Assembly (NCBI GenBank): GCA_963722555.1
Contig: CAVRNQ010000007.1
Span: 1,798,001 to 1,862,000, forward strand
Length of the DNA: 64,000 nucleotides
Direction: 5' to 3'
From: Bog-366 sp963722555
GTDB taxonomy: Bacteria; Acidobacteriota; Terriglobia; UBA7540
The notes under the pieces were generated by a model. It was not told where the DNA came from and made no database searches. It saw nothing but the letters and a program-made list of their open reading frames with translations. Position numbers and translations under genes: made by a program. Below, piece after piece: positions 18,261 to 27,325 of this stretch. Position 1 is the stretch's first letter, and the number at the start of each line of letters is the position of its first letter.

Positions 18261-19592
18261 TTACGCCTCAGGGGGGCGGTCAAGAATCAATTCGTTCTTG
18301 GGGTCCCAATACAGCCTCTTCCCCTGCCGATAAGACAAGTCCGTCATGATGCACGCCACCGAATGGGCAAAGCCCGCCTGAACGGGGGCAGACGGCTGTA
18401 TCCCGGCGCGCATGGCGTCCACCCAGTTCGTCATGTGGGAAGGGTCTTCGTCAGTGGTAATGGCCGGGGGCATTCGGTCGTCGCCCGGCAGGGTGAGCCA
18501 CTTTTCCGCACGGATGATGTCGGGAGTGTCCTCGAGATTACCCTTTTCCTCTACCCACTTCCAACGCGGCGTCCCCTCATTGTCACCCACGTCGATGAGT
18601 GTTCCCTTCTTCCCCATAAAGCGCATGAAGCTATCGCAATCATTGCCGAAGCAACTTGAAATACTGACCAGAAACCCTTTGGGATAATCGAGGAGCGCCT
18701 GGAAAGTGTCGGGGTTCTCGCGGCCGTCATGCCATGCAAACACCCCTCCATGTGCCACAACCGATTTGGGGAAGTAGTCATCCATGAACCAGTGGATCAA
18801 GTCGGTGCCGTGGCTCCACCACCCATCCGGAATACCGCTCGAGAATTCTCTATAGAGGCGGTACTCCCAGTAGAGCTGAGGGTCGAACGGCCGGTAAGGT
18901 TTGGTCAGCAGGAATTTGCGCCAATCCACATCCTCCTCGCGAGTTTGCTTTATTTCCGCCCGGCCTCGCCAGCGCGGACCATGGAAGTTCCAAACCACCT
19001 CGACCTTACTGATTTCCCCCAGAGCCCCGGTTTTCAGAAAATTGCAGGCATTGATCTGGTAGGGCTCGCTGCGGCGTTGCGTGCCCACCTGGACGATCAG
19101 GTTGGGGCGCGCCAGCACTGCATCGCGGGCAGCCTTGGCCTCCTCCAGCACGTTGGCCATGGATTTTTCAACGTAGATATGCTTGCCGGCCTCCGCTGCC
19201 ATCTTCATCTGCACAGCGTGCTGGTGTTCGGGGGTCGCAAACGTGACGCCATCGACATCCTTGAGCGCAAGCAAATCTTCCACATACTTGAGGGCACGTG
19301 GGGCTCGGCCGTAAGTCATCTGGACGGTGGCGGCGGCCTTCTCACGGTACACGGTCCAAAGATCACAGACTGCTGTCGGCTCGACATTCTTGCTGCCCTT
19401 GATTTGGGAGAGGATCTGAAGATGACCCTGCCCACGTCTGCCCATACCGACGATCCCGAGCGAGATGCGATCATTTGCACCGAGGATGCGACTATAGGAG
19501 AGAGCCGTCGTCCCCATCGTGGCCCCCGCAACCGCTGAGGCGGCCTGCCCGAGGAATGTTCGCCGAGTGATGTTTTTTTCTGATCTCTCCAC
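18261..19592 (-). CDS. Tat-exported Gfo/Idh/MocA oxidoreductase (pair 2, copy B)
   Basis: The best start is a GTG at 19592, directly after GGGAGGAG, which aligns with the ATG of its paralogue. It gives 443 residues. The leader is TRRTFLGQAASAV. It has GIVGMGRRGQG, EKSMANVLEEAK, GTQRRSEPYQ and SHGTDLIHWFMDD. As in copy A, the proline of the usual EKP is a serine. The C-terminus (RLYWDPKNELILD) matches copy A nearly residue for residue. A longer reading from 19652 would bury the Tat motif in an unlikely N-terminal extension. Confidence 0.87.
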   Translation of the reverse strand: MERSEKNITRRTFLGQAASAVAGATMGTTALSYSRILGANDRISLGIVGMGRRGQGHLQILSQIKGSKNVEPTAVCDLWTVYREKAAATVQMTYGRAPRALKYVEDLLALKDVDGVTFATPEHQHAVQMKMAAEAGKHIYVEKSMANVLEEAKAARDAVLARPNLIVQVGTQRRSEPYQINACNFLKTGALGEISKVEVVWNFHGPRWRGRAEIKQTREEDVDWRKFLLTKPYRPFDPQLYWEYRLYREFSSGIPDGWWSHGTDLIHWFMDDYFPKSVVAHGGVFAWHDGRENPDTFQALLDYPKGFLVSISSCFGNDCDSFMRFMGKKGTLIDVGDNEGTPRWKWVEEKGNLEDTPDIIRAEKWLTLPGDDRMPPAITTDEDPSHMTNWVDAMRAGIQPSAPVQAGFAHSVACIMTDLSYRQGKRLYWDPKNELILDRPPEA

Positions 19593-19907
19593 GGTCTCCT
19601 CCCTGCGGGGTGAAATCAGTCTTTGGGCCGAATTCGATGGAACTGTTTCCAAAAGTTTCTCTCATACCTGTCGGACCAAGTCAAGAAGGAATATGCTTAC
19701 TCCGTAAGCGCGTCTCAGCACGGCCGTCACAATTTTACGTTGATTGCGCAAGCGAACCTCAAAATGTCGAACGACGGGCAACCTGGAGGCTATTGCCAAA
19801 AGGGTGCTTGCCCCGCGGATGCGGCAGCGACTGAGTTAAGATACGTAGTTACGGAATCACGTTAACTTTAACTTGCGTATTCACAGCCTCGCCTCGGGGG
19901 CTAGGGG
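19593..19907. other. Intergenic, no gene recognised
   Basis: This is the upstream region of the minus-strand oxidoreductase pair. No RNA gene or coding frame is supported. It ends at the LacI-family remnant, which may once have regulated the locus. Confidence 0.4.
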
Positions 19908-19926
19908 ATCGGTCAAAGCACAAATG

Positions 19927-20090
19927 ATGAAAGCCCCGAAGGCCGCATTACCATCCGAGATGTCGCGCGCACGGCTGGCGTGGGCGTGGGCACGGTGTCG
20001 CGCGTGCTGAACGGTGTCGACACCGTAAGCCTTATAACTCGTAAACGAGTGCAGGCGGTCATTCGCCACATCCTGTGCTTACTGAAAACC
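19927..20090 (+). pseudogene. LacI-family regulator, N-terminal DNA-binding remnant
   Basis: The frame reads ITIRDVARTAGVGVGTVSRV followed by LNG, the classic LacI helix-turn-helix and hinge start. It then has a degenerate second helix with TRKRVQAVI. Homology ends near 20085. The only plausible start, tandem ATGs at 19924/19927, is in another frame, so there is an early frameshift as well as loss of the whole ligand-binding domain. The MITE at 20240 and insertion-sequence debris follow. An intact version would probably have controlled the adjacent sugar genes. Confidence 0.72.
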
Positions 20091-20239
20091 CCGTTCGAAT
20101 TGAAATCGTTGATGTTATCCGCTCCCGTTGCTACCCTCGCTGATTCCATGCGCAACCTAATCTTCTTGCTCTCTGCCTTCTTTCGTTCTTGGTTCCAAAG
20201 CCGCCTGCAGATGCGGGCGGAGATCGTGGTCTTGGGGAA

Positions 20240-20406
20240 CTAGTGCCGAGTTGCAGAAATAAGCGATAGATCCGATGGCGTGTCATTCTGAGCGCAGCGA
20301 AGAATCTGCATTTCCCATCCTTTGAAACAACTGCAGATGCTTCGCTACGCTCAGCATGACATCGGTGGTTTGCAATGTGTCACGAATTTCTGCAACTTGA
20401 CACTAG
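20240..20406. repeat. MITE-like element with nested palindromic repeat
   Basis: The ends CTAGTGCCGAGTTGCAGAAA (20240-20259) and the complement of 20386-20406 match at 19 of 21 positions, with TA inside both CTAG ends. This suggests a non-autonomous IS630-type element. Inside it, 20281-20361 is a second imperfect inverted repeat that begins TGTCATTCTGAGCGCAGCGA and ends CTCAGCATGACA. There is no coding potential. Confidence 0.7.
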
Positions 20407-20571
20407 GTCATCGTCCTTCAACGGTCTCAAAAAGGGCGTGTCCGCCTCCGGGCTAGCGATCGCTTCTTCCGGGTGTGGCTCTCCCGACTGTGGTCGGGCT
20501 GGCGTTCGGCGCTGCTCTTGGTCAAACCAGAGACGGTGATCGCCTGGCATCGCCAAGGATTCCGGCGATGA
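20407..20571 (+). pseudogene. Integrase-type transposase fragment (copy 1)
   Basis: The frame ends at TGA 20569-20571 and encodes DRFFRVWLSRLWSGW, LLLVKPETVIAWHR and QGFRR. This aligns with the N-terminal region of the transposases at 25838 and 37783. Both ends are missing: the left end abuts the MITE and the right end abuts the IS1380 remnant. It is a decayed insertion-sequence piece of about 55 codons. Confidence 0.7.
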
Positions 20572-22140
20572 GGTGGACACCCAGTGGGTGAGGGCCCAAA
20601 CCAGTCCTTTCAATTGTCGGTCAATAGGTTCTTGCGTGCCGCTTTTCAAGGATCACGGGTGACTTCCGATGGCGGTCTGATCCTGGTTCGGGAGCTGGAC
20701 GAACGGTTCGCGTTGAGCGAGCTGATCGGGCAGCATCTGATGGATTCGCGCACGGGACGCAACCGACAGTTCCCGCTGGCCGATCTGCTGCGGCAATCGG
20801 TCTAGAGCCGGCTGGCAGGCTACGAAGACCTGAACGATGCGGCCCGGTTGTCGGCGGACCCAACCTTCCGGCTGATGGGTTCGGAGAAGGTCTGGGAGCG
20901 CGGCGTAGCGCTGACCTCTACGCTGCATTGGTTCGAGACGGACTTGCTGGCGCGGAAGGAGAACTTGACCGGTCTGGCGACGCTCAACTGAGAACTGGTG
21001 GCCCAGGCGGAAGGTGTCGGCTCGCTACATCGCGTGGTACTCGACATGGACAGCAGTGAGAGTCCGGTCTATGGAGAGCAGGAACAGAGCGCATACAACG
21101 GGTATTTCGGGTCGGTCTGCTATCATCCGCTGTTTCTGTTCAACACTCAGGGAGACTACTTGGCGGCAAAGCTGCGACCGGACAATGTGCACAGCGCGGA
21201 GGGCTGAGAAGAGTTGTTGCTGCCGGAGATAGAGCGACAGCAGCAGAATGGCAAAGAGGTAGCGTTTCGAGCCGACGCGGCCTTTGCCAAGCCGGAGATT
21301 TATGCGGCTTTAGAGGAGCGCGGGGTGAAGTATGCCATCCGCCTCCCCGCGAATGAGAATCTGGAGCGGGATATCGAAGAACTGCTGACGCGTCCGGTAG
21401 GACGGCCGAGCCAGAGGCCGGTGGTGCACTACAAGGGTTTTCTCTACCAGGCGGCCACCTGGTCGACGGCGCGTCGGGTAGTGGCGAAGGTCGAGTTTCA
21501 CGCCGGGGAGCTGTTTCCCAGTGTGGGCTTCATCGTCACAAACCTGGAGCTTCCCAGCCGGGCAGTCGTAGGGTCTACGACAAAAGAGGCACGGCCGAGC
21601 AGTGGATCAAGGAAGCCAAGCTGGCAGTGAATTGGACCCGTCTTTCCTATCATCGGTCCCGGGGGAATGGAGTGCGTTTGTGGTTGAGTGTGATCGCCTA
21701 TAACTCGGGGAACCTCTGGCGACGGTTAGCGTTGCCGAATAGGATCAGGAACTGGTCGCTGACGAGTTTGCAGCAACGCTTGGTCAAGACCGGCGGACGG
21801 CTGGTGAAACATGCGCGCTATTACTGGTTCCTCATAGCCGAAGGGCATCTCACGCGGGGGCGTTTTGGCAGCATGCTTCGAAGGATCGCGGCGCTGCCGC
21901 AGCCGGACCGGTAGGGAACCAGGAGAGACAGCAGATCGAGCGCTCAAAAGTGATCCGGGGAGAGGGCAAGTGTCAGCGGCCAGTCAGGTCGGAGGCGAGA
22001 AACAGACCAACCAAATCAGCGAAACTGCCAACCGAACCGCGATGCGACCCGAGGGCGGCTCTGTCGATCTGAGCTTGACGCGCGAGGGCGGCAAGCGTAG
22101 GGTTTTCGGGTAGAGATAAAGTTGAAATCGGAAACTCCGG
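20572..22140 (+). mobile_element. Degenerate IS1380-family element
   Basis: Both boundaries are inferred by comparison with the second, reverse-orientation copy at 34977-35482. The copies share GGTGG-CACCCAG at one end and the string TCGGAAACTCCGG at the other. The element is about 1570 bp and carries a transposase with several stops and a frameshift, so it is not autonomous. Confidence 0.72.
20584..21914 (+). pseudogene. IS1380-family transposase, multiply disabled
   Basis: The reading frame is recognisable from NQSFQLSVNRFLR through GSRVTSDGGLILVRELD, RFALSELIGQHL, VLDMDSSESPVYGEQE (catalytic Asp region) and FRADAAFAKPEIY. It is cut by TAG at 20803-20805, TGA at 20989-20991 and TGA at 21205-21207. 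A frameshift near 21560 moves homology to the frame ending at 21914, which contains NWTRLSYHRS and HARYYWFLIAEGHLT. Two of the stops look like TGG-to-TGA changes. The protein would have been about 440 residues. Confidence 0.82.
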
Positions 22141-22271
22141 CTCAACAAGGTTTCCACACAGGGCCAGCAAGGAGTAAACTCACCCCGCGGTGAGCGCGGT
22201 CGGGATAGAGCCAAGACAACCCGCAGCGCATCGCGGCCTGTTGGGGCCACTCGACTCTCGGGAGGTGGGAA

Positions 22272-24989
22272 ATGGTATTCGGTCAGGATTGGACGCGCAG
22301 GACCTTCTTGCAGAACATCGGCGTAGGCGTACCGACTGTCAAACTCATGCTCAGCGGCGGACCGCTGGCAGCGGCGGGCGCGCAAGCGCGGCCCGGCGAG
22401 TTGGCCTCCGCTAAGTTCACGCCGGTTGACTTGAGCGCGCACTTCACCGCTTCACCCTCCGACTTCGGACCGCGGGAGCAAGCGAAAAGGATGGGCGGCG
22501 CGTCGGCGCAAGACGGCTTGCTTCGCACGCCCGCCGGCAAGCAGAACTTCCGGGGAATCCCATTTTTACTGGGCCCGGAGGGGATGCAAAGCAAGTCCTG
22601 GGTCGCCCTCAGCAGCCGCAAGGATTCATGGGTTGCGGAGACTGTCGAGATTCCCGTGAACCAGAAGGCAGGTTCCATTTGCCTGGCGCAGTTCTGCGAC
22701 TGGGACCCTAACGAGACTCCCCCACCCGAGGAGGACGTCCAGGAAAAAGTGGGCCAGCACCTAGCCGATGTCGTTGTGGTCTGCGAAGACGGCCGCCAGG
22801 AAACGCTGCCCATCCGCCGCCGCTACGAAGTGAACTCTCCTACGGTCGAATGGGGGCACCTGAGCTTCACCTCGCTCGCGCACGTACCCGACGCTCCGCG
22901 CCCGCTTACGGACTCGCTTCGCAACGCGATGGGTTGGGGAGACCTGCAGACGGGCTTGATGGATAACTCCTTCCCGTCGCCGGCGGTCTGGATTTGCGTG
23001 CTGCCCACTCCGCACCCTGACCAGATCATCAAGACCCTGCGCTTCAAAGCGGCGAGTGAAGATCCCCTGGTTCTTTGTGGGCTTACGCTGTTTCAGGGAC
23101 AAGGGAATCCTCTCCGCTACGAGCGTCTCGCCACTTACCGGATCACCCTGCCGGAGCCGGCGGGCGGGGAACCCAATCGTTGGAAGGTGGACGTTGACCT
23201 GGGCGTGGTCGCGAGGACATGGTTCCCCTCGCGTTTCGAGCCCGAGTCGTGGCTCGCCGCGTCGGACGCCGGTCTGGGTGCGCGCGCGGAGCAGGTGCCC
23301 GGCAATCGATATCTCTTTGCAGAGCTGACCGCAAGTTCCGCGGCCACGCTTTGGCTGCGAGATACGAAATCGGGGACAGCGTATGCGTTCGACCTCGGCG
23401 GCGCCGAAGCCGGGAAAGAACTCGAGCCGCGCAGCTCCACACCGACCCCCGCGCGGGTTGAGATCCTGGAACGCGAAAAGGTGTGGCTGCACGGCCAAGT
23501 GGTGGACCGCGCCACCCAGCGCCCCACGGCCGTGCGGCTGGCTTTTCGCTCCAAGGGAGGCCGCTACATTCCGCCTTACGGTCATCGCACGGAGATTAAC
23601 GACGGCTGGTTTCAGGACTACGGCGCCGACGTGAAGGTGATGGACGCGTCCTTCGCGTATTTGGACGGGACCTTCCGGGTGGAGTTGCCCGTGGGCGAGG
23701 TCTTCGTGGAAATGACCAAGGGTTTCGAGTACGCGCCCGTGCGCCGCAGACTGCAGATTCAACCCGGCCAGCGCGAATTGAAACTCGAAATTGGGCGGAT
23801 GGCAAACCTGCGCACCCAGGGATGGGTGACCGCCGACACGCATGTTCACTTCCTTTCGCCGACGACAGCTCTGCTCGAAGCCGGTGCGGAAGGATTGAAC
23901 CTGGTCAACCTGCTCGCGGCGCAGTGGGGCGACCTGTTCACGAACGTGGGTGACATCACGAATGAGCCGCTGCTCTCAGGCGACAAGGAAACCATGGTGT
24001 GGGTGGGCACTGAGAACCGCCAGCATATCCTCGGGCACATCGGGATGCTGGGCCCCAAGGCGCCCGTCTTTCCGATGTCCGCGGCGGGACCGGACGAGAG
24101 CTACCTTGGCGATCCCCTATGGAACAGCATGGCGCACTGGGCCGACGCCTGCCGCGAGAGTGGGGGGCTGGCCGTGTCCGTGCATTTCCCATATCGTACG
24201 GGAGAAATCGCCGCGGATGTGGTGCTCGGCAAGATCGATGCAGTAGAACTCTGGCCCCAGATGCCGGGCGGCGCTCAGCCCGGGCATTTCAACTTCCTGC
24301 GCTTCCTCGATTGGTACCGATATCTGAATTGCGGCTATCGCCTGCCGGCCGTGGGTGGCACCGATAAGATGGGAGCGTACATGCCGGTGGGGACGAATCG
24401 CACTTACGCCTATATCGGCAAGGAAGAGTTCAGTTTCGCGAACTGGGCCAAGGCAGTGCGCAGCGGGAACACTTTTGTGACCTCGGGACCCCTGCTCCTC
24501 TTCCAGGCCGACGGCCACACCCCCGGCCAGGAGATTACGCTCCGCGCGGGCGGCGGCACGGTGGAGGTGCGCGCCAGCGTCCAGAGCTTCGTGCCTTTCC
24601 ATCAGCTGGAAGTTGTCCTGAACGGCCGCGTGGTTGCCTCGCGGCAGGAGGCGTCGGGAACCCGCGAGATGACGCTTACGGAGAAGATCCGCGTGCCAGG
24701 CCCTGGATGGATAGCGGCACGCTGTTCTTCGCAGTTAGGCCCGGTGACCTCCTGGGAGTTCATGGTGCAAGCGCACACATCCCCGGTGTACCTCGCCGTG
24801 CCGGGACAGGAACTCTTCTCACCCCAGACAGCAGCGTATATGTTGGCGCTGATCGATGGCTCGCAGGCGTTCGTTGAGAATCTCGCCACCCGGCCCGATC
24901 CTGAACGATTCGCCAAGGTGAGGAAAGTCTTTGAGGACGCGCGTGCGCACCTGCATCACCGGATGCATGAGCACGGCATTCCGCATTAG
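22272..24989 (+). CDS. Tat-exported CehA/McbA-type PHP metallohydrolase, long form
   Basis: This 905-aa protein starts at an ATG after GGGAGGTGGGAA. A twin-arginine leader (TRRTFLQNIGVGV, residues 8-20) is followed by a beta-sandwich-rich region of about 480 residues, then the PHP domain. Metal motifs are ADTHVHF (His524 and His526), ILGHIGMLG, VHFPYR and VGGTDKMG. Its closest relative in the window is the 755-aa protein at 7262-9529. It is the only intact gene inside the insertion-sequence graveyard. The substrate is unknown, and carbamate or ester hydrolysis is only a family precedent. Confidence 0.82.
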   Translation: MVFGQDWTRRTFLQNIGVGVPTVKLMLSGGPLAAAGAQARPGELASAKFTPVDLSAHFTASPSDFGPREQAKRMGGASAQDGLLRTPAGKQNFRGIPFLLGPEGMQSKSWVALSSRKDSWVAETVEIPVNQKAGSICLAQFCDWDPNETPPPEEDVQEKVGQHLADVVVVCEDGRQETLPIRRRYEVNSPTVEWGHLSFTSLAHVPDAPRPLTDSLRNAMGWGDLQTGLMDNSFPSPAVWICVLPTPHPDQIIKTLRFKAASEDPLVLCGLTLFQGQGNPLRYERLATYRITLPEPAGGEPNRWKVDVDLGVVARTWFPSRFEPESWLAASDAGLGARAEQVPGNRYLFAELTASSAATLWLRDTKSGTAYAFDLGGAEAGKELEPRSSTPTPARVEILEREKVWLHGQVVDRATQRPTAVRLAFRSKGGRYIPPYGHRTEINDGWFQDYGADVKVMDASFAYLDGTFRVELPVGEVFVEMTKGFEYAPVRRRLQIQPGQRELKLEIGRMANLRTQGWVTADTHVHFLSPTTALLEAGAEGLNLVNLLAAQWGDLFTNVGDITNEPLLSGDKETMVWVGTENRQHILGHIGMLGPKAPVFPMSAAGPDESYLGDPLWNSMAHWADACRESGGLAVSVHFPYRTGEIAADVVLGKIDAVELWPQMPGGAQPGHFNFLRFLDWYRYLNCGYRLPAVGGTDKMGAYMPVGTNRTYAYIGKEEFSFANWAKAVRSGNTFVTSGPLLLFQADGHTPGQEITLRAGGGTVEVRASVQSFVPFHQLEVVLNGRVVASRQEASGTREMTLTEKIRVPGPGWIAARCSSQLGPVTSWEFMVQAHTSPVYLAVPGQELFSPQTAAYMLALIDGSQAFVENLATRPDPERFAKVRKVFEDARAHLHHRMHEHGIPH

Positions 24990-25125
24990 GAGGGCTTGCG
25001 GGAGCGGGTCGCGCGAACCCGCGGCTGGCGCGGGCGAAGGAGGAAGCTCGGGGCGCGTGGAGGAATCAGAAGAAGTCTCGCCGCTGCTGCTTGGTGACCT
25101 CCGGAGGAACCGCGTTACCTCCCCC

Positions 25126-25605
25126 ATGGTCGGCTCCATGATTCTGGGGCTCGTCGCAGGCCGCTGGCTGCGCGCCGCCGCTGCGAAGATCCCCCTGACG
25201 CAGTTGCTGATTGCCGGCGTGGTGGGTATCGCCGCCGGCCTCTTCTTCCACTTCACCCACATCTGTCCGATAGTGAAACGCATCTGGACGCCGAGTTGGA
25301 CTCTGTTCAGCGGCGGAGCGTGTTTCCTGCTGTTGGCGGGGTTCTGTTGGGTCATCGAAGTCAAGCGGCAGAAGAGGTGGGCCTTTCTGCTGGTGGTCAT
25401 CGGCATGAATTCCATCGCCGCCTACTGCATTGCCCATTTCCTGGAGAAGTTTATCGTCAGTTCGTTCCGCATCCACCTTGGCCCGCACTTCTTCCAGCTC
25501 CTCGGTACCGTCCTCGAACCTCTCCTGGAAGGTGCGGCTGTGCTGACCTGCTACTGGCTGGTGCTGTTCTGGATGTGCCGCAGGAAGCTGTTCTTGAAGA
25601 TATAG
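25126..25605 (+). pseudogene. DUF5009/acyltransferase-like membrane protein, C-terminal stump
   Basis: About 160 codons encode four to five membrane helices with VKRIWTPSWTLFSGG and VVIGMNSIAAYCIAHF. These are characteristic C-terminal motifs of DUF5009 proteins, related to heparan-alpha-glucosaminide N-acetyltransferase. Family members are about 370-400 residues, so the N-terminal half is missing. An ATG at 25126 with GGAGGA upstream might allow translation of the stump, but loss of the N-terminal catalytic region makes function unlikely. Sequence between 24990 and 25125 shows no homology. Confidence 0.65.
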
Positions 25606-25640
25606 GCGCGCATCGAAACCGCGCGTGAGAGGTCCAGTCC

Positions 25641-25825
25641 TTAATCCCGGCGCTGGTGCCGAAAATGCGGGGTGGCAAAACTGAAACGCCGCCCAATGAT
25701 CATCTTCACGAGGAGATGATCGGTACTCCGCGTAGCCCCCACGCCCACCCCCAGGTTGAATTCCCAGTTCGGGCCGAAATCGTAATCGATCGTGGGCACA
25801 ATCTGTTGTTGCTGGAGATACAATG
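25641..25825 (-). pseudogene. Outer-membrane beta-barrel protein, C-terminal stump
   Basis: The frame encodes VPTIDYDFGPNWEFNLGVGV, then TDHLLVKMIIGRRFSF, typical final barrel strands of an outer-membrane protein. The upstream portion is absent because the integrase-type element begins at about 25830. No start codon with a ribosome-binding site remains. Confidence 0.5.
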
Positions 25826-25837
25826 TAAGCTCTGTCA

Positions 25838-26881
25838 ATGTTCGACGTGGTCCTCGATGCCTTGCGATGGTTAATCGCTTTCTTCCGCTCTCGCAATAGC
25901 CTCGGGCTGGAAATCATCGCCTTGCGGCAGCAACTGGGCGTGCTGGAGCGCAAGAATTCACAGCCGCGTTTGGGTAGGTTGGATCGGCTGTTTTGGGTAC
26001 TGCTCCGGCAAGTCTGGTCGCGCTGGTCAGAGGTTCTGGTTGTAGTGAAGCCCGAGATCGTAGTTAGGTGGCATCGGGCGGGGTTCCGGCTCTACTGGAG
26101 ATTTCTCTCCGGCAGAGGCCAGAGAGGCCGACCCAAGGTATTCCCGGAGCTGAGTGAGCTCATTCACCGCATCGTGAAGGAGAATCCCACTTGGGGAGCC
26201 CCGAGAATCCACGGGGAGCTCTTGAAACTTGGATTTCCAGTATCGGAATGGACGGTCTCGCGGTATCTGGCCCAAGTTGGACGTCGGGGGGATCCGGCCC
26301 AGCGCTGTATGACCTCCCTGAAGAACCAACGCGACGTGATCGCGGCCATGGACTTCTTCACGGTGCCGACCCTGACTTTTCGCGTTCTCTACTGCTTCTT
26401 TGTGATCCGTCATGGCCGCAGGGTCATCGCCCACTTTAATGTGACGCAGCGTCCGACCAGGCCATGGATTGTGCAGCAGCGGCGGGACACTTTCCCCGAC
26501 GACCACGCACCCCAGTATCTGATTCTGGATCGCGATGCAAAATTTGCCGAAGACGTGATCGGCGCGGTCAAAGCGATGGGCACGAAGCTGATCCGAACTT
26601 CGTATCAAATCCTTGGCAAAATGGATTTGCGGAGCGATGGGTGGGAAGCTGCCGAAGAGAGATGTTCGACCATGTGATTGTGTTGAACGAAAACCATTTG
26701 CGCCGGCTGATGCAGGACTACATCCGCTACTATCACGAGGATCGCATCCACGATGCGCTAAACAAAGAGGCGCCTCGAGGGCGGCTCATCGAACGTCGGG
26801 AGACTCATGACGACACGGTCACGGGCATGCCGCGTGTCGGGCGGTCTCCATCATCGCTCTGTGTGGCGGGCGGCCGCCTGA
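25838..26881 (+). pseudogene. Integrase-type (IS481/IS3-like) transposase, frameshifted (copy 2)
   Basis: The protein has an N-terminal domain with ALRQQLGVLERKN and VKPEIVVRWHRAGFRLYWRF, then an rve/DDE domain. The catalytic residues are D in AAMDFFTVP, D in YLILDRDAKF and E in NGFAERWVGS. The last lies in another frame after a one-base deletion near 26608. A second shift near 26835 is needed to reach the expected C-terminus GGLHHRSVWRAA and the stop at 26879-26881. Copies of the same element are seen as fragments at 20407 and 37783. This copy is probably immobile. Confidence 0.8.
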
Positions 26882-27067
26882 GGCAGCGTGACGCGCATGG
26901 GGTTGACTTTCACTTCGTGCTTTCTTGTTCGGGCCTCCGGATCTGTGCACTGGAGAGATTCGGAACGCCATGCGGAGAGGCGTCGGTGCAAGGACAGATC
27001 ACGCTGCTGCAGCGTAAAACACCGACAGGATGCAACTGACCGGCGATTCTGACCCAGCGACCAGCGA
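26882..27067. other. Insertion-sequence end and unassigned sequence
   Basis: No gene is recognised. The right terminus of the integrase-type element should lie here, adjoining the MFS stump, but I could not define an inverted repeat. Confidence 0.3.
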
Positions 27068-27262
27068 GTGGGCTGCTTCGTCGGCGGGAGTTTTGGCGAC
27101 CCACAGTTCGGCGCCGGGCTTATGGGAACACTCTTCACGCTCGCGGCTGGAACGATAGTCGACAGGTTTTCACACCTGCCCGTCTTCATTGCCGCCGGTG
27201 TGATTCCTTTAGTTGCCATGGCAGGCGTTTTGATCTTAATTCGTGCAGCTAGAGTTGCATGA
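27068..27262 (+). pseudogene. MFS transporter, C-terminal stump
   Basis: The frame GTLFTLAAGTIVDRFSHLPV followed by FIAAGVIPL aligns with the last two helices of the sugar-acid MFS transporter at 15385-16662 (AGTAFTLVVGILVDKFSYFP). Only about 55 C-terminal residues remain. The rest was lost where the integrase-type element inserted. Confidence 0.7.
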
Positions 27263-27325
27263 TTAGTGAAGAGTCACAAGACGCGCTGATACACTCGCCG
27301 CTTTTGCATCTCTGTAGATCGTATC

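Noticed and set aside
20584..21207. TGA might encode Trp in this genome, since two stops in the IS1380 transposase replace expected Trp codons
   Set aside because: TGA is the terminal stop of several intact genes here, such as the PIG-L gene at 58738-58740, the RhaT-like gene and the UroD-family gene at 59905-61158, so it acts as a normal stop. The transposase also has a TAG and a frameshift, which indicates decay.
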